A DNA stretch of 16,605 nt, from the NCBI GenBank assembly GCA_937915065.1, contig CALDMR010000150.1, forward strand, positions 1 to 16,605, in the 5' to 3' direction. The notes under the pieces are model-generated. The model did not search any database. It was not told the origin of the DNA and saw only the letters and a list, made by a program, of their open reading frames with translations. This document shows, piece after piece, positions 1 to 8,662 of this stretch (positions are counted from its first letter, which is position 1; each line of letters begins with the position of its first letter). The translations under genes and the position numbers were made by a program. Origin of the DNA: an uncultured Clostridia bacterium (GTDB lineage Bacteria > Bacillota > Clostridia > Oscillospirales > Oscillospiraceae).

Positions 1-631
1 AAACCGGGAGGACCTCCTTGTGATTTGCCGGATCACGCTTCTTAAGCTCCGCCTCTTAAAAAGGAATGTGCAGCGCACCTGCCAGTACCAGGGAAAAATG
101 GGTACCGCCAGTGGGTTCATCTGCCACATACACGACTTTCCCATCCTTCAGGATCGAGATACCCGTCGTGCCGCCGCCGATGTCCACGATAGCGCCGTTT
201 TTGATGCGAAGGACTGCATTTGCTGCCGTAGATTCATCCAAAAGATTTGTCAGTTCAAAGCCTGCGCCCTGCACCACGTTCTTGACAGCACCGCCATCCA
301 GCGTATCCGTTCCGGGAGGGATTGCAGCCGCTGCATACAGCAGCTCTTCCACACCCAGTTCTTCTTCCAGCTTCGCCTTCATTTCGCGAATGATCTGAAC
401 GGCACCAAAGTAGTCAACTACCATGCCGTCGCGAACCACATCCGCATATTGATAGGCACCGGCCACCGGACGGAAATTCTCATCAAGAACCGCCACAACC
501 ACGCATGCTGTACCAATATCCACGCCAGTGTAATAGACGGAAGACTTCTCAACGATCGGGTGCTTGCACACCGTTTCGAACTGATTGATCACTTCGTCAC
601 AATACTGAAACGTTACATCCTTCTCTGACAT
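1..631 (-). pseudogene. eutJ: EutJ-like actin/Hsp70-fold chaperone, interrupted by an in-frame stop and cut by the window edge
   Basis: Homologue of EutJ, the presumed ATP-binding chaperone of ethanolamine-type microcompartment operons. Visible actin/Hsp70-type motifs are phosphate-1 (GVDIGT, residues 36-41), phosphate-2 (DIGGGTTG, about 150-157) and the adenosine loop (GGTHFSLVLAGAL, about 175-187). The start at 631 is chosen because GGAGG lies six bases upstream and it overlaps the end of the EutT-like gene by 19 bases. After 191 residues there is a TAA at 56-58, yet the same frame continues in homologous style (EAELKKRDPANHKEVLPV) to the window edge. The family is usually nearly 280 residues, so the stop truncates the last third. 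A single base change from GAA, AAA or CAA would explain it. It may be a real pseudogene, a readthrough site or a sequence error. Confidence 0.82.
56..58 (-). other. In-frame ochre (TAA) codon inside the EutJ-like gene
   Basis: The codon follows ...HIPF and precedes ...EAELKKRD in the same reading frame, so this is a substitution-type nonsense codon rather than a frameshift. The 18 codons to its left up to the window edge have no further stop and read like the EutJ continuation. Confidence 0.75.
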
Positions 632-1407
632 TCTTTTCCTCCAACGGCTCCACAAATCATCTGAGAAATTGTGTTAATAATCTGATTGATCTTACCAATT
701 GCATCCATGCAGGGCCCAATTGCTGCATCGTTGCCTTCGAAGGCCTGTAACATAACCGGTTCGATCTCCCGCAGTGCACAGCGCAGCTGATGCAATGCCA
801 GGATCTCTCTGCCTTTCTCCAGCTGTACGTGGAAATCAGTAATTTCGAAGCAATCTTCCAGATCCTCGGAGAAGTTTTCGCAATTTATGCCGGAGCACTC
901 CTTGCAGGGCAGGTTCATCGCGCTGCCCTTCCCTTCCACCATGTGCCTGATATCGCTGAACTGTTTATACAGCCGCGTCAGGTTCTGCGCCATCATAATG
1001 TCGCCTTGCAGCAGAGTTTCTTCCGTCTTCAGAAACATTGCTTCCACAGAACAAAGTTTGGTTCGCACCATTTTCGTTCTCCAGTTGCATTTCTTCACAA
1101 CTTTATGCTCCGCGCTTTTATGTTCCACGCTGCCATGTTCCACACTACTGCTTTCGGGTGCTGGTGCAGCGACCGTTTCCTTCGTTCCGCTATTGTGGTT
1201 CGGATTCGCAGACGGACAGCAGATCTCTTGCGTCAAGGACTCTCTGATGATCGGAGCTTTCTTCTGCTCATCATACATATCGATCCCGCGATCCAACAGG
1301 AATTGCCGTGCACCGGGGGTCAGACGGGTTCCGGGTTCCGGTTCGTATGTCGTAAAGGGTTCTTTTCGATAAAGATACCGCAGTTCGTCTTCCGTGATGA
1401 ATTTCAT
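613..1407 (-). CDS. EutT-like (cobalamin adenosyltransferase-related) protein of the BMC operon
   Basis: 264 residues. The N-terminus ([10 protein letters not shown], then RLTPGARQFLLDRGI at about 28-42) resembles the start of EutT. The C-terminal helical part (LREIEPVMLQAFEG and the LNR/INQI-like region) resembles cobalamin adenosyltransferase-type helices. Between them lie a low-complexity linker with a pentapeptide repeat (about residues 88-102) and a cysteine cluster (C168, C171, C176). The EutT-type CCxxC metal motif is not clearly preserved; only CC at 63-64 is seen. It overlaps the EutP-like gene by ATGA (1404-1407), so it is translationally coupled. Choline lyase is B12-independent, so adenosyltransferase activity is not obviously needed, and a scaffold or altered role is possible. 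Family call moderate, function uncertain. Confidence 0.6.
   Translation of the reverse strand: MKFITEDELRYLYRKEPFTTYEPEPGTRLTPGARQFLLDRGIDMYDEQKKAPIIRESLTQEICCPSANPNHNSGTKETVAAPAPESSSVEHGSVEHKSAEHKVVKKCNWRTKMVRTKLCSVEAMFLKTEETLLQGDIMMAQNLTRLYKQFSDIRHMVEGKGSAMNLPCKECSGINCENFSEDLEDCFEITDFHVQLEKGREILALHQLRCALREIEPVMLQAFEGNDAAIGPCMDAIGKINQIINTISQMICGAVGGKECQRRM
1102..1146 (-). repeat. Three-copy 15-bp tandem repeat encoding a His-containing pentapeptide
   Basis: Within the EutT-like gene, codons for residues 88-102 encode SVEHG-SVEHK-SAEHK, three imperfect 15-bp units. They lie in the low-complexity linker between the N-terminal and C-terminal parts. Such units can gain or lose copies. Confidence 0.7.
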
Positions 1408-1874
1408 TGATTTCCCCCCTTCTTATCGTCATTTTCAGCTGGGCCAAACAAATATTCCTTTAATGCCGCAATGCCGATCCCCTGTGGTACGCTCACGCGG
1501 AAAATCGGCGATTCTATACCGATCAGCCGCATTTGCCGCATACAGGACATTTCATTTTCCGGCATTAAATCCACCTTTGTAATCACACCGACCACGGGTT
1601 TGGTAAAAACCCGTGCAAAATTCGGTGAGTAAATATCGACCGGGCGGGACTGATCCACCAGGATCAGTACATGGGACGCATCCTGCGACGCCGCGATCAA
1701 ATGCTTATACATATCTGCGTTCTCAACATAAGAACCGGGACAGTCCATTGTTCGTTTGCCGTAAATCAAGTCCGGCGTCCTTCTCAGAGGCCGGCCATCC
1801 TCTTCCAGCGCACGAACCAGGGTCGTCTTCCCACAACGGGAAGGGCCGATCACCATCACGCGCTTCCTTCTCAT
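1404..1874 (-). CDS. eutP: EutP/PduV-like small GTPase
   Basis: 156 residues, close to the usual length for EutP. A Walker A/G1 loop (GPSRCGKTT, residues 10-18), a G3-like DCPG (44-47) and a G4-like TKVD (99-102) identify a small P-loop nucleotide hydrolase of the EutP/PduV type, found in ethanolamine, propanediol and glycyl-radical BMC operons. Its exact job is not settled; roles in metabolite kinase activity or compartment positioning have been proposed. The start at 1874 is preferred over an upstream ATG at 1928 because it overlaps the stop of the EutS-like gene as ATGA (1871-1874) and gives the expected N-terminus. Its own stop overlaps the next start in the same way. Confidence 0.85.
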   Translation of the reverse strand: MRRKRVMVIGPSRCGKTTLVRALEEDGRPLRRTPDLIYGKRTMDCPGSYVENADMYKHLIAASQDASHVLILVDQSRPVDIYSPNFARVFTKPVVGVITKVDLMPENEMSCMRQMRLIGIESPIFRVSVPQGIGIAALKEYLFGPAENDDKKGGNQ

Positions 1875-2212
1875 GACCGAGTGATATCCACAACCGTAAA
1901 GCCCAGCGTATTTTTCAGTGTGTTGCACACCGCTTTCAGCGCCGTCTCTACGCTCTGCACGTCACCGCTGACTACCACGGAACCGGTAAAGCGATCCAGG
2001 AAACCAATCTCCACATCAGCGGCCTTTGTCGCCACATCCGCAGCGATAATCGACGCTTCGTAGGGAGAGATCGTCAAAATCCCGATCGCACCGGCTTCGT
2101 CAATACCCAACCGGTCATAAATGTCAGACATCGGAGAAGCAATGACATGAGCGATGGTAACCTGTTTGCCGGGAACCGACTCTTGTATGATTCTTTCCAG
2201 CTCCTGTGCCAT
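1871..2212 (-). CDS. EutS/PduU-like BMC shell protein (circularly permuted BMC domain)
   Basis: 113 residues, the usual size for the EutS/PduU/CutR group of hexameric shell proteins. The N-terminal stretch [22 protein letters not shown] is typical of this permuted group, followed by the BMC core ([35 protein letters not shown], then [16 protein letters not shown]). It should form facets or special pores in the shell. It lies 40 bases after cutD and overlaps the EutP-like gene by four bases. The ribosome site is weak: GGTGAG about nine bases before ATG, with AGGGG only two bases before it. Confidence 0.88.
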   Translation of the reverse strand: MAQELERIIQESVPGKQVTIAHVIASPMSDIYDRLGIDEAGAIGILTISPYEASIIAADVATKAADVEIGFLDRFTGSVVVSGDVQSVETALKAVCNTLKNTLGFTVVDITRS

Positions 2213-2252
2213 AACCCCTGTCTCACCATCCTATCGCAAACTGCAGAAAAAA

Positions 2253-3203
2253 TCAATGCCTAATGACCTTTACGGGGAAATCATATTTCGTGATCCATCC
2301 CTCGATCCGGTCCAGATCCTCAGCACTCAAACTGGGATCGCCCTCGATTGGGTAGTCCATATCGAGTTGTTTATACTTTGCCACACCCATCTTGTGATAG
2401 GGCAGCAGGTCGATCCCCTGGAAGTTCTTCTGATCCTTATACGGCATCAAGAACTGAATCACACCCTCAATATCCTCCTGGGCATCGTTGACGCCCTTCA
2501 GCAGCGGCATTCTGATCTTCACATTATAACGCCGGTGCAGCAGCTCCTGCAAGTTGTCAAGAATCCGTTCATTACGAACACCCGTCCACTGGCTGTGCTT
2601 TTCAGAGTTAAACTGCTTGATATCGAAGAGGAACAAATCCACAAATTCAGCAATGCGGAGCAAATTCTCCTTCTTGGTGTAGCCACAGGTTTCGATTGCG
2701 GTGTTGATGCCCTCCAGTTTGCAGGCCTGCAGCAAGCTGATTGCCGCCTCGGGCTGCATGGTGACCTCGCCGCCGCCTAAAGTAACGCCGCCGCCGGACT
2801 GCTCGTAGAACATTCTGTCTTCCTTAACAATTTCCAGCAACTCAGAAATCGTCTTTTCCTCACCCATGATTTGCAGGGCTCTGGTGGGGCAGACTTCCGT
2901 GCATTTCCGACAGCCAATACATTGGATCGAACGATCCACCACATGGCGGAGCTCTTCTTTCGAAATCTGATGGATTCCGACAGGGCAGACTCCCACGCAT
3001 CTGCCGCAGCTGACGCAGACATCGGGCTTGCACATCACCTGAACCCGGTGTTCCAGACCTTCAGGGTTCGCACACCATTTGCAGCGCAGCGGACAGCCCT
3101 TGAAAAAGATCAGAGTCCGGATGCCGGGACCATCATAGACGTTGTATTTCTGCGTGTTGAAAATCAACGCTTTTCTTTCAATTACGCCATTCGTACTACT
3201 CAT
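2253..3203 (-). CDS. cutD: Choline trimethylamine-lyase activating enzyme (radical SAM)
   Basis: 316 residues. It is the glycyl-radical activase that uses SAM and a [4Fe-4S] cluster to put the radical on the CutC glycine. The radical-SAM CxxxCxxC is C37-C41-C44. Two ferredoxin-like clusters follow (C63, C66, C69, C73 and C95, C98, C101, C105), as in activases of the larger GRE subfamily. A SAM-binding GGGEVT motif follows, together with the family N-terminus (ALIFNTQKYNVYDGPGIRT). The start at 3203 (MSSTNGVIERK) has GGAG ten bases upstream. A longer frame reaches 3266 but its extra 21 residues run into an intergenic hairpin and look noncoding. It follows cutC by 118 bases. Confidence 0.95.
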   Translation of the reverse strand: MSSTNGVIERKALIFNTQKYNVYDGPGIRTLIFFKGCPLRCKWCANPEGLEHRVQVMCKPDVCVSCGRCVGVCPVGIHQISKEELRHVVDRSIQCIGCRKCTEVCPTRALQIMGEEKTISELLEIVKEDRMFYEQSGGGVTLGGGEVTMQPEAAISLLQACKLEGINTAIETCGYTKKENLLRIAEFVDLFLFDIKQFNSEKHSQWTGVRNERILDNLQELLHRRYNVKIRMPLLKGVNDAQEDIEGVIQFLMPYKDQKNFQGIDLLPYHKMGVAKYKQLDMDYPIEGDPSLSAEDLDRIEGWITKYDFPVKVIRH

Positions 3204-3260
3204 ATGATCTAATCTCCATCTGTCCTCGACAGTTGTATTTCCCGCTTCTGATCTCCGCCT

Positions 3261-3287
3261 CCGCACCCCGCCGGAGGCGGGATGCGG
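3261..3287 (-). other. GC-rich hairpin between cutC and cutD
   Basis: On the transcript, twelve bases (CCGCATCCCGCC) pair with GGCGGGGTGCGG across a three-base loop, with one G-U pair. No U-tract follows, so it is not a typical intrinsic terminator. It lies in the 118-bp gap after the cutC stop and is well placed to protect the cutC 3' end or reduce cutD expression. This role is an inference. Confidence 0.65.
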
Positions 3288-3321
3288 AAGGGAGAGATGA
3301 CACTTTCAAAAAAGTCGTCAA

Positions 3322-5868
3322 TCAGAACTTGGTCAGCATGGTTCTGCTGATGATCTCGTCCTGAACATCCTTGCACAGTTCGGTGAAGAATGCGCTGTAA
3401 CCAGCAACACGGACGATCAGGTCACGATGCTCGTCGGGATGCTTCTGAGCTTCGATCAGGGTCTGGTTGTCCAGATAGTTGAACTGCATTTCGCCGTTGC
3501 CGAATGCGCAGGCCGCACGCAGCAGGCTGATGATACCCATCTCGCCTTCGGGCGTATCCAGCAGGCCGGACATGATCTTGAAGTTGTGGACCATGCCGAT
3601 GTTCATGTTATCGTTGCTCAGCTTGGAGACACTCTTGATAATAGCAGTGGGGCCCTTGAAGTCGGAACCCTGCTGGGGGCTGATACCATCGGACAGCGGC
3701 ACCCATGCCTTACGGCCGTTTGCGGAAGCACCGGTGATCTGGCCGAAGGGAGTGTTGTTGGAGATGGACAGCGTACCATGGGACATGATGGAGTACAGGG
3801 TCTTATACTTACGATGCTCCATTTCGGTGAAGTTGATGATATCAGCAGCGATCAGGTCTGCATAGTCATCATCGTTACCATACTTGGGAGCGTTCAGGCA
3901 GTCGGTACGGATCTGATCGTAGCCAACGAAGTCAGCCTTCAGAGCCTCGTTCATCTGATCCAGAGTATACTTCTTGTCCTCGAAGACCAGCTTCTTGATG
4001 GCGGCCATGGAGTCAGCATAGGTAGCCAGACCGGACCACACAACACCGGGACCGAAGTTATACATAGCACCGCCGTGGACAACGTCCTTGCCGCTCTCCA
4101 TGGTGCCCTCGAACATGATGGACATCAGGGGCTTGGGAACGATATCGCGGTGAACCTGCTGGGAAATGACGGTCATAACGTCAGTCCAGTAAGTAACATA
4201 CTTAATCTGATCCTTAACAGCAGCATCGAACTCTTCGAAAGTCTTATACTGGCTCAGATCACCCTGATCGGGAGTAACCTGCTTGCCGTACCACAGAGGC
4301 ACGCCGTGGTTCAGAGTCAGCTCGATGCAGATGGGCCAATGGTTGTATGCGGTGGAAGTCCACTGATACAGACGGCCGGCCTTCTGAGGCTCAACGCAGC
4401 CCATCAGGCAGTAGTCGCGGGAATCTTCAATGGAAATGCCCTTAGCCAGCATCATCTTGATGTGAGTATCATCGAAGTGGCATGCGGGGAAGCCCATACC
4501 GGAGCGGATAACGTCCACGATCTTCTTCATGAACTTATCGGGGCTCTTCTTGTGAATACGAACAGCCAGAGAAGGCTGATAAATCTTCACGTGACGGACA
4601 GCATCCATCAGCAGATAGGTCAGATCGTTTTCAGCAGGCTGGCCGCTGCGATCCACACCGCCCACGCACATATTGACGAAGGGCTGATAACCTGCAAAGA
4701 ACTTGGACTGGACTTCGGAAGTCAGCCACATCATCTCGGACATCTTGATCAGCATGCAGCCTGCCAGTTCGAAGGCTTCATAGTCGGTCATACGGCCGGA
4801 CTCGATATCAGCCTTGTAGAAGGGATACATGTACTGGTCCACACGGCCGATGGACATACCGGTCTGGTTTTCCTCGACGGGGATCAGGGATTCGATGGTC
4901 CACACGGACTGAACAGCTTCCCAGAAGGTACGGGGCTTATGAGCAGGCACCCATGCGTTGACTTCTGCGATCTTCTCCAGCTCTGCCTTACGCTGAGGAT
5001 CGTTGCACTTGGCAGCCAGTTCCAGAGCATAGTTGGACAGACGCTTTGCATAAATCATAACACCCTCGGTGGTGTCGATGACCATCTTATAGAAGTAGAT
5101 CTTCTCAATATCCTCGGGATGAGAATAATCCAGCTGTGCCAGATGATCCTTGGCTTCCTGCTGAATATCCAGCATGCCCTTCTTCATCAGGATCACGTCA
5201 TAACCGGGGTTGGAGTCGCCGCCGCCGGAGGTAGCATGGTAAGAGCAGTCAGCCACATAGGACTCACCGGACAGCTCCCAACCGCCGCACTCACGATAAC
5301 GGGTCTCGCAGTATTCATCCACGGACTTGCCTTCCCAGAAGGGGAACAGGATCTCCTTGCAGGCCTTCTTATCTTCCTCGGAGATATAGAAGGGGTCCTG
5401 AGGACGGGTGCCGATGGTGTCCAGCTCATCCTTCAGCCAGCGCCATGCGATATCGGGGGAGAAGCAGCCCCAACGAGGACCGCCGGTGGGGTTACCAACG
5501 ATCAGCTCGTTGTCCTGAATGATCAGGGGAGCCTCTTCGCAGCATGCACGGAATGCCTTACCACGATAGATGTAAGGATGCTGACCGGGGTTCTCCTTCA
5601 TGATGCGGGTCTTGGTCAAAGCAGCCTGGATAGACACGGTGGGGCGCTGCTTCATATAGTTGTCCTTCAGCTTGCGCAGTCTCTCGGTCATGCCGTTGGG
5701 AATGCTGCCATCACTGGTGGGGGGGCAAACACGGCAAGTGGAGGGAGCGTCGCTCTTGGTGATCTCACTGGACACGCCCTCGAACATCTTCAGCAGTGCT
5801 GCGCGCTCTGCAGGGGACATGTTTTTAGTTGCATCAGCAAACTTGTTCGAAAATTCACGAATATCCAA
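3322..5868 (-). CDS. cutC: Choline trimethylamine-lyase (glycyl radical enzyme)
   Basis: 848 residues. It cleaves choline to trimethylamine and acetaldehyde in the microcompartment lumen. Compared with the well-studied Desulfovibrio enzyme, as recalled, the active-site residues all appear with a constant +2 offset: Y210, D218 (in GGGDS), F397, thiyl C491 and E493 (GCVEP), T504, and radical G823 in RVAGYSA. This set separates it from isethionate lyase, propanediol or glycerol dehydratases and pyruvate formate-lyase. Length fits the short (type I) CutC. The N-terminus [16 protein letters not shown] matches the family, which makes the start a TTG (5866-5868), with GAGAGG seven bases upstream. 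It lies 84 bases after the alcohol dehydrogenase gene. Confidence 0.97.
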   Translation of the reverse strand: MDIREFSNKFADATKNMSPAERAALLKMFEGVSSEITKSDAPSTCRVCPPTSDGSIPNGMTERLRKLKDNYMKQRPTVSIQAALTKTRIMKENPGQHPYIYRGKAFRACCEEAPLIIQDNELIVGNPTGGPRWGCFSPDIAWRWLKDELDTIGTRPQDPFYISEEDKKACKEILFPFWEGKSVDEYCETRYRECGGWELSGESYVADCSYHATSGGGDSNPGYDVILMKKGMLDIQQEAKDHLAQLDYSHPEDIEKIYFYKMVIDTTEGVMIYAKRLSNYALELAAKCNDPQRKAELEKIAEVNAWVPAHKPRTFWEAVQSVWTIESLIPVEENQTGMSIGRVDQYMYPFYKADIESGRMTDYEAFELAGCMLIKMSEMMWLTSEVQSKFFAGYQPFVNMCVGGVDRSGQPAENDLTYLLMDAVRHVKIYQPSLAVRIHKKSPDKFMKKIVDVIRSGMGFPACHFDDTHIKMMLAKGISIEDSRDYCLMGCVEPQKAGRLYQWTSTAYNHWPICIELTLNHGVPLWYGKQVTPDQGDLSQYKTFEEFDAAVKDQIKYVTYWTDVMTVISQQVHRDIVPKPLMSIMFEGTMESGKDVVHGGAMYNFGPGVVWSGLATYADSMAAIKKLVFEDKKYTLDQMNEALKADFVGYDQIRTDCLNAPKYGNDDDYADLIAADIINFTEMEHRKYKTLYSIMSHGTLSISNNTPFGQITGASANGRKAWVPLSDGISPQQGSDFKGPTAIIKSVSKLSNDNMNIGMVHNFKIMSGLLDTPEGEMGIISLLRAACAFGNGEMQFNYLDNQTLIEAQKHPDEHRDLIVRVAGYSAFFTELCKDVQDEIISRTMLTKF

Positions 5869-5952
5869 AGTACTTACCTCTCATTCTTTGAAATTTTTTC
5901 GGAACCGCCAATATTAGGGTTCGGCGATTGAATTTAACAAACTTTGCGAATC

Positions 5953-7101
5953 TTAATAGGACTCGCGATACAAACGGATCAGATCTTCCTTGGTGGGCTG
6001 GATCGGGTTGGTCGGCGTGCAGCGATCGCGCAGCGCCTCCTCCGCCATACCCTCCACGGCCTGCTCAAACAATTCCGGATCAACTCGCCCGGTGGCGTGG
6101 ATACCCAGAGGGATTCCAAGCTCCCGTTTCAGTTTCGCAATTGCCTGCATCAGGCTGACCGTTCCTTCGCGCGGCGTTCTTGCCGGAAAGTTCAATTCCG
6201 CAGCCATCATCTGGTATTTCCAGGCCGCGTAGTTGTTCGCCGTCCCAGCAAGATCGGCATTATAAGCAATTACAGCCTCCATCATCAGCGCATTGGCGCG
6301 GCCGTGGGGCAGATGGAATTCTGCACCCAACGCATGGGCCAAGCTGTGCGTAATGCCGAGGTTGGAATTGGTAAACGCAATTCCTGCCATGCAGGAAGCG
6401 TTTTGCACACGATCACGGGCATCGCCGTTGGCCGGATCGTCATACAGTTTCTTCAAATGACCAAAAATCAACTCTGCCGTTTTTTCCGCCAAAGCATCGG
6501 TAAAGTCCGTCGCATCGGTGGAAACATAGGCTTCCAGCGCATGCACCAAAACATCCATGCCAGTATCGGCAATTACGGACGGCGGCACATGCTGAATGCA
6601 GATGGAATCCAGGATCGCCACATCCGGGGCAATAAACTCGTCGATCAGAACATTCTTCGATCCGTTAGCGGAAATCACCGAGAAATTGGTCACTTCCGAT
6701 CCGGTACCGCTGGTGGACGGAATCGCAACGAAGCAGGGCTTTTCAAAATGCTGCCCTGCCGCCTTGCGGCGCTGCCACACAAAGTACAGGATGGCCTTTG
6801 CCGTATCGATCACGCTGCCGCCGCCGAGGGCCACCAGGACATCCGCATTGCAAGCTTCGTACGCATCCACGCCCGCCGCCACAATGTTAACATCCGGGTC
6901 CGGTTTCACATCAGTGAATGCCGCAGATCCGATCCCTGCTTCCTGCAAATACTTCTGCGCCTTCTGCAGATAGCCCAGTTCCTTCATAATGGAATCGGAA
7001 ACTACCAGAGCACAATGCCCTTCCAGGCAGCGCAGCATCTGCATGGAACCTTTGTCAAAGTAGACTTTGGTTTTAATAAAAAAATGATCGTTTTTTACCA
7101 T
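5953..7101 (-). CDS. cutO: Iron-containing alcohol dehydrogenase (acetaldehyde to ethanol)
   Basis: 382 residues, the normal length of group III iron alcohol dehydrogenases. NAD-binding GGGSVIDTAK (residues 93-102) and PSTSGTGSEVT (128-138) are present. The metal ligands D183, H187, H252 and H266 are all in place. In cut operons this enzyme reduces acetaldehyde to ethanol and recycles NADH to NAD+ inside the shell. The start at 7101 has AAGGGA about eight bases upstream. It lies 29 bases after the aldehyde dehydrogenase gene and 84 bases before cutC. Confidence 0.92.
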   Translation of the reverse strand: MVKNDHFFIKTKVYFDKGSMQMLRCLEGHCALVVSDSIMKELGYLQKAQKYLQEAGIGSAAFTDVKPDPDVNIVAAGVDAYEACNADVLVALGGGSVIDTAKAILYFVWQRRKAAGQHFEKPCFVAIPSTSGTGSEVTNFSVISANGSKNVLIDEFIAPDVAILDSICIQHVPPSVIADTGMDVLVHALEAYVSTDATDFTDALAEKTAELIFGHLKKLYDDPANGDARDRVQNASCMAGIAFTNSNLGITHSLAHALGAEFHLPHGRANALMMEAVIAYNADLAGTANNYAAWKYQMMAAELNFPARTPREGTVSLMQAIAKLKRELGIPLGIHATGRVDPELFEQAVEGMAEEALRDRCTPTNPIQPTKEDLIRLYRESY

Positions 7102-7130
7102 CGCAATATCCCTTTCCGGTGCTGTCGCGC

Positions 7131-8618
7131 TCAGTGGTTTTCCAGCACCTTATCCAGCAAACTTTTCAGCACCAAAAGCTCATCCTGGCTTTTAGTACAA
7201 GCTTCTGCCGAGGATACCGCGGGCGCTTCCCCCTCAACCTTAGAACCAAACAAGTCTTCCACCCGGCGGACGCCATAACCAACTTTTCTGACGTAAATCA
7301 GGTTCATCGGAGAAACATTGTCCGAAGTGGAGCCCCGTCCAGTGGAACCGCTTCCCAGCGTCATCGCCGGGAACAGGTTGGTCGTAATGCCCATGCCGCC
7401 GAAAGTGGCGGGCGTGTTGACAAGCACGCGGGCAACAGGTTTTTTCAGTGCGAACTGCCGGATAACCTCTTCATCCTTGGAATGGATCACCAGCGTATGG
7501 CCGCGGCGTTCACTGAGCAGCAGCTCAATGCACTTCTCGCAGGCATGCATCCAGTCATCTTCCACATAGTAAGCCAGCACCGGGCAGAGCTTTTCACGGG
7601 AGTAGGGATTGGTATCAGATACGTATCTCTGTTCAGAAACCAGCAGAACCGTGTCTTCCGGGACATTGATCCTGGCACGCTTCGCCAAATACTTGGCGGT
7701 TTTGCCGGCCATCTCGCCGTCAGGTCTGCCATCTTCGCGGAACAGGAGTTTACCAAGCCGATCAGACTCAGCCTCCGTCATGAAGTACGCTCCGTTCTTC
7801 TGCAGCTCCCGCTTGACTTCGTTGGCCACAGGGCCGTCCACCACGATGGACTGTTCAGCTGCGGTAACAATACCGTTGTCAAACGTTTTACTCTGAATGA
7901 TGTCCTGTACTGCCTGAGGAATGTTTGCCGTGCGCTCAATGAACGCAGGGCCGTTTCCGGCGCCGCCGTAAAGCACGGGTTTACCGGCCTTGGTTGCCTC
8001 GTCCAGCATACTGGGTACACCGGTGATCAGGATCATAGACACCGCGGGATGATTCATCAGTTCCTTCGTTCCGGCAGTCGTAACTGTGTGCAGATAAGAC
8101 ATAGCGCCTTCCGGCAGTCCATACCGCTCCGCTGTGGCGATCAGAATATCCAGCACGCGGCCCACGCTGTTCTTGGCCCGCGGATGCGGAGAGAAGATCA
8201 CAGCATTGCCGGATTTCACCGCGATCAACGCTTTGTAGATCGTGGTAGATACCGGGCTGGTAGCAGGGCACAAAGCTGCCAGGACGCCCATCGGAACACC
8301 GACATCCATGGTATGAGCCATGTCGTCCTTTCCGATGATGCCCACGCAGCGCATCCCCTTCAGTTTTCCGCGCAGATATTCGCACACGAAACGGTTCTTT
8401 ATGTACTTATCCTGCCAAACGCCGTAATCAGTCTCGTCTCTCGACATGACCGCCAGCTCTTTGGCATATTTTCCGACCTCTTCCGCCATATGGTCAACGA
8501 TCTCATCCAGCTTTTCCTGCGAAAATGCCGCCAGAAGCTTTTGAGCCTCCCGCGCATTCTCTGCCAGAATACGGGCTTCCTGAATCGAAAGCAAATCGTT
8601 ATCAATAATGGTGTTCAT
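7131..8618 (-). CDS. cutF: Acylating aldehyde dehydrogenase homologue of the BMC, catalytic Cys replaced by Thr
   Basis: 495 residues, with the fold and length of BMC CoA-acylating acetaldehyde dehydrogenases (EutE/CutF type). The start at 8618 is preferred to 8624 because GGGGAG then sits six bases upstream. Family signatures include PATSPVSTTIYKALIAVKSGNA, GGAGNGPAFI and SKTFDNG. The family motif FDNGxxCxxEQ reads FDNGIVTAAEQ here, so Thr252 (codon ACC at 7863-7865) replaces the thiol nucleophile. The C-terminus has a variable linker and an amphipathic helix (about residues 477-495, DELLVLKSLLDKVL), a likely encapsulation peptide. A cysteine-less enzyme should not form acetyl-CoA from acetaldehyde by the normal route. 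It may be a structural or non-catalytic paralogue, with the active enzyme elsewhere. Confidence 0.9.
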   Translation of the reverse strand: MNTIIDNDLLSIQEARILAENAREAQKLLAAFSQEKLDEIVDHMAEEVGKYAKELAVMSRDETDYGVWQDKYIKNRFVCEYLRGKLKGMRCVGIIGKDDMAHTMDVGVPMGVLAALCPATSPVSTTIYKALIAVKSGNAVIFSPHPRAKNSVGRVLDILIATAERYGLPEGAMSYLHTVTTAGTKELMNHPAVSMILITGVPSMLDEATKAGKPVLYGGAGNGPAFIERTANIPQAVQDIIQSKTFDNGIVTAAEQSIVVDGPVANEVKRELQKNGAYFMTEAESDRLGKLLFREDGRPDGEMAGKTAKYLAKRARINVPEDTVLLVSEQRYVSDTNPYSREKLCPVLAYYVEDDWMHACEKCIELLLSERRGHTLVIHSKDEEVIRQFALKKPVARVLVNTPATFGGMGITTNLFPAMTLGSGSTGRGSTSDNVSPMNLIYVRKVGYGVRRVEDLFGSKVEGEAPAVSSAEACTKSQDELLVLKSLLDKVLENH

Positions 8619-8662
8619 TGGCATCTCCCCGCTTCGTTATGAAATGTGTTGCCAATCGAAAA

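Noticed and set aside
3204..3266. Longer cutD start at 3266
   Set aside because: The extra 21 residues (Arg-rich start) run through the intergenic hairpin region and do not resemble the family; the start at 3203 has its own ribosome site.
3322..5868. Isethionate lyase, propanediol dehydratase or pyruvate formate-lyase for the glycyl radical enzyme
   Set aside because: The choline-specific residue set is present with constant offset, including GGGDS Asp218, Phe397 and Thr504, and acetaldehyde-handling enzymes and CutD-type activase adjoin it.
3427..5931. 834-codon open frame on the plus strand opposite cutC
   Set aside because: It mirrors the cutC codon structure, has no recognisable domain, no family-like composition and no ribosome site. 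cutC itself is fully supported by active-site residues.
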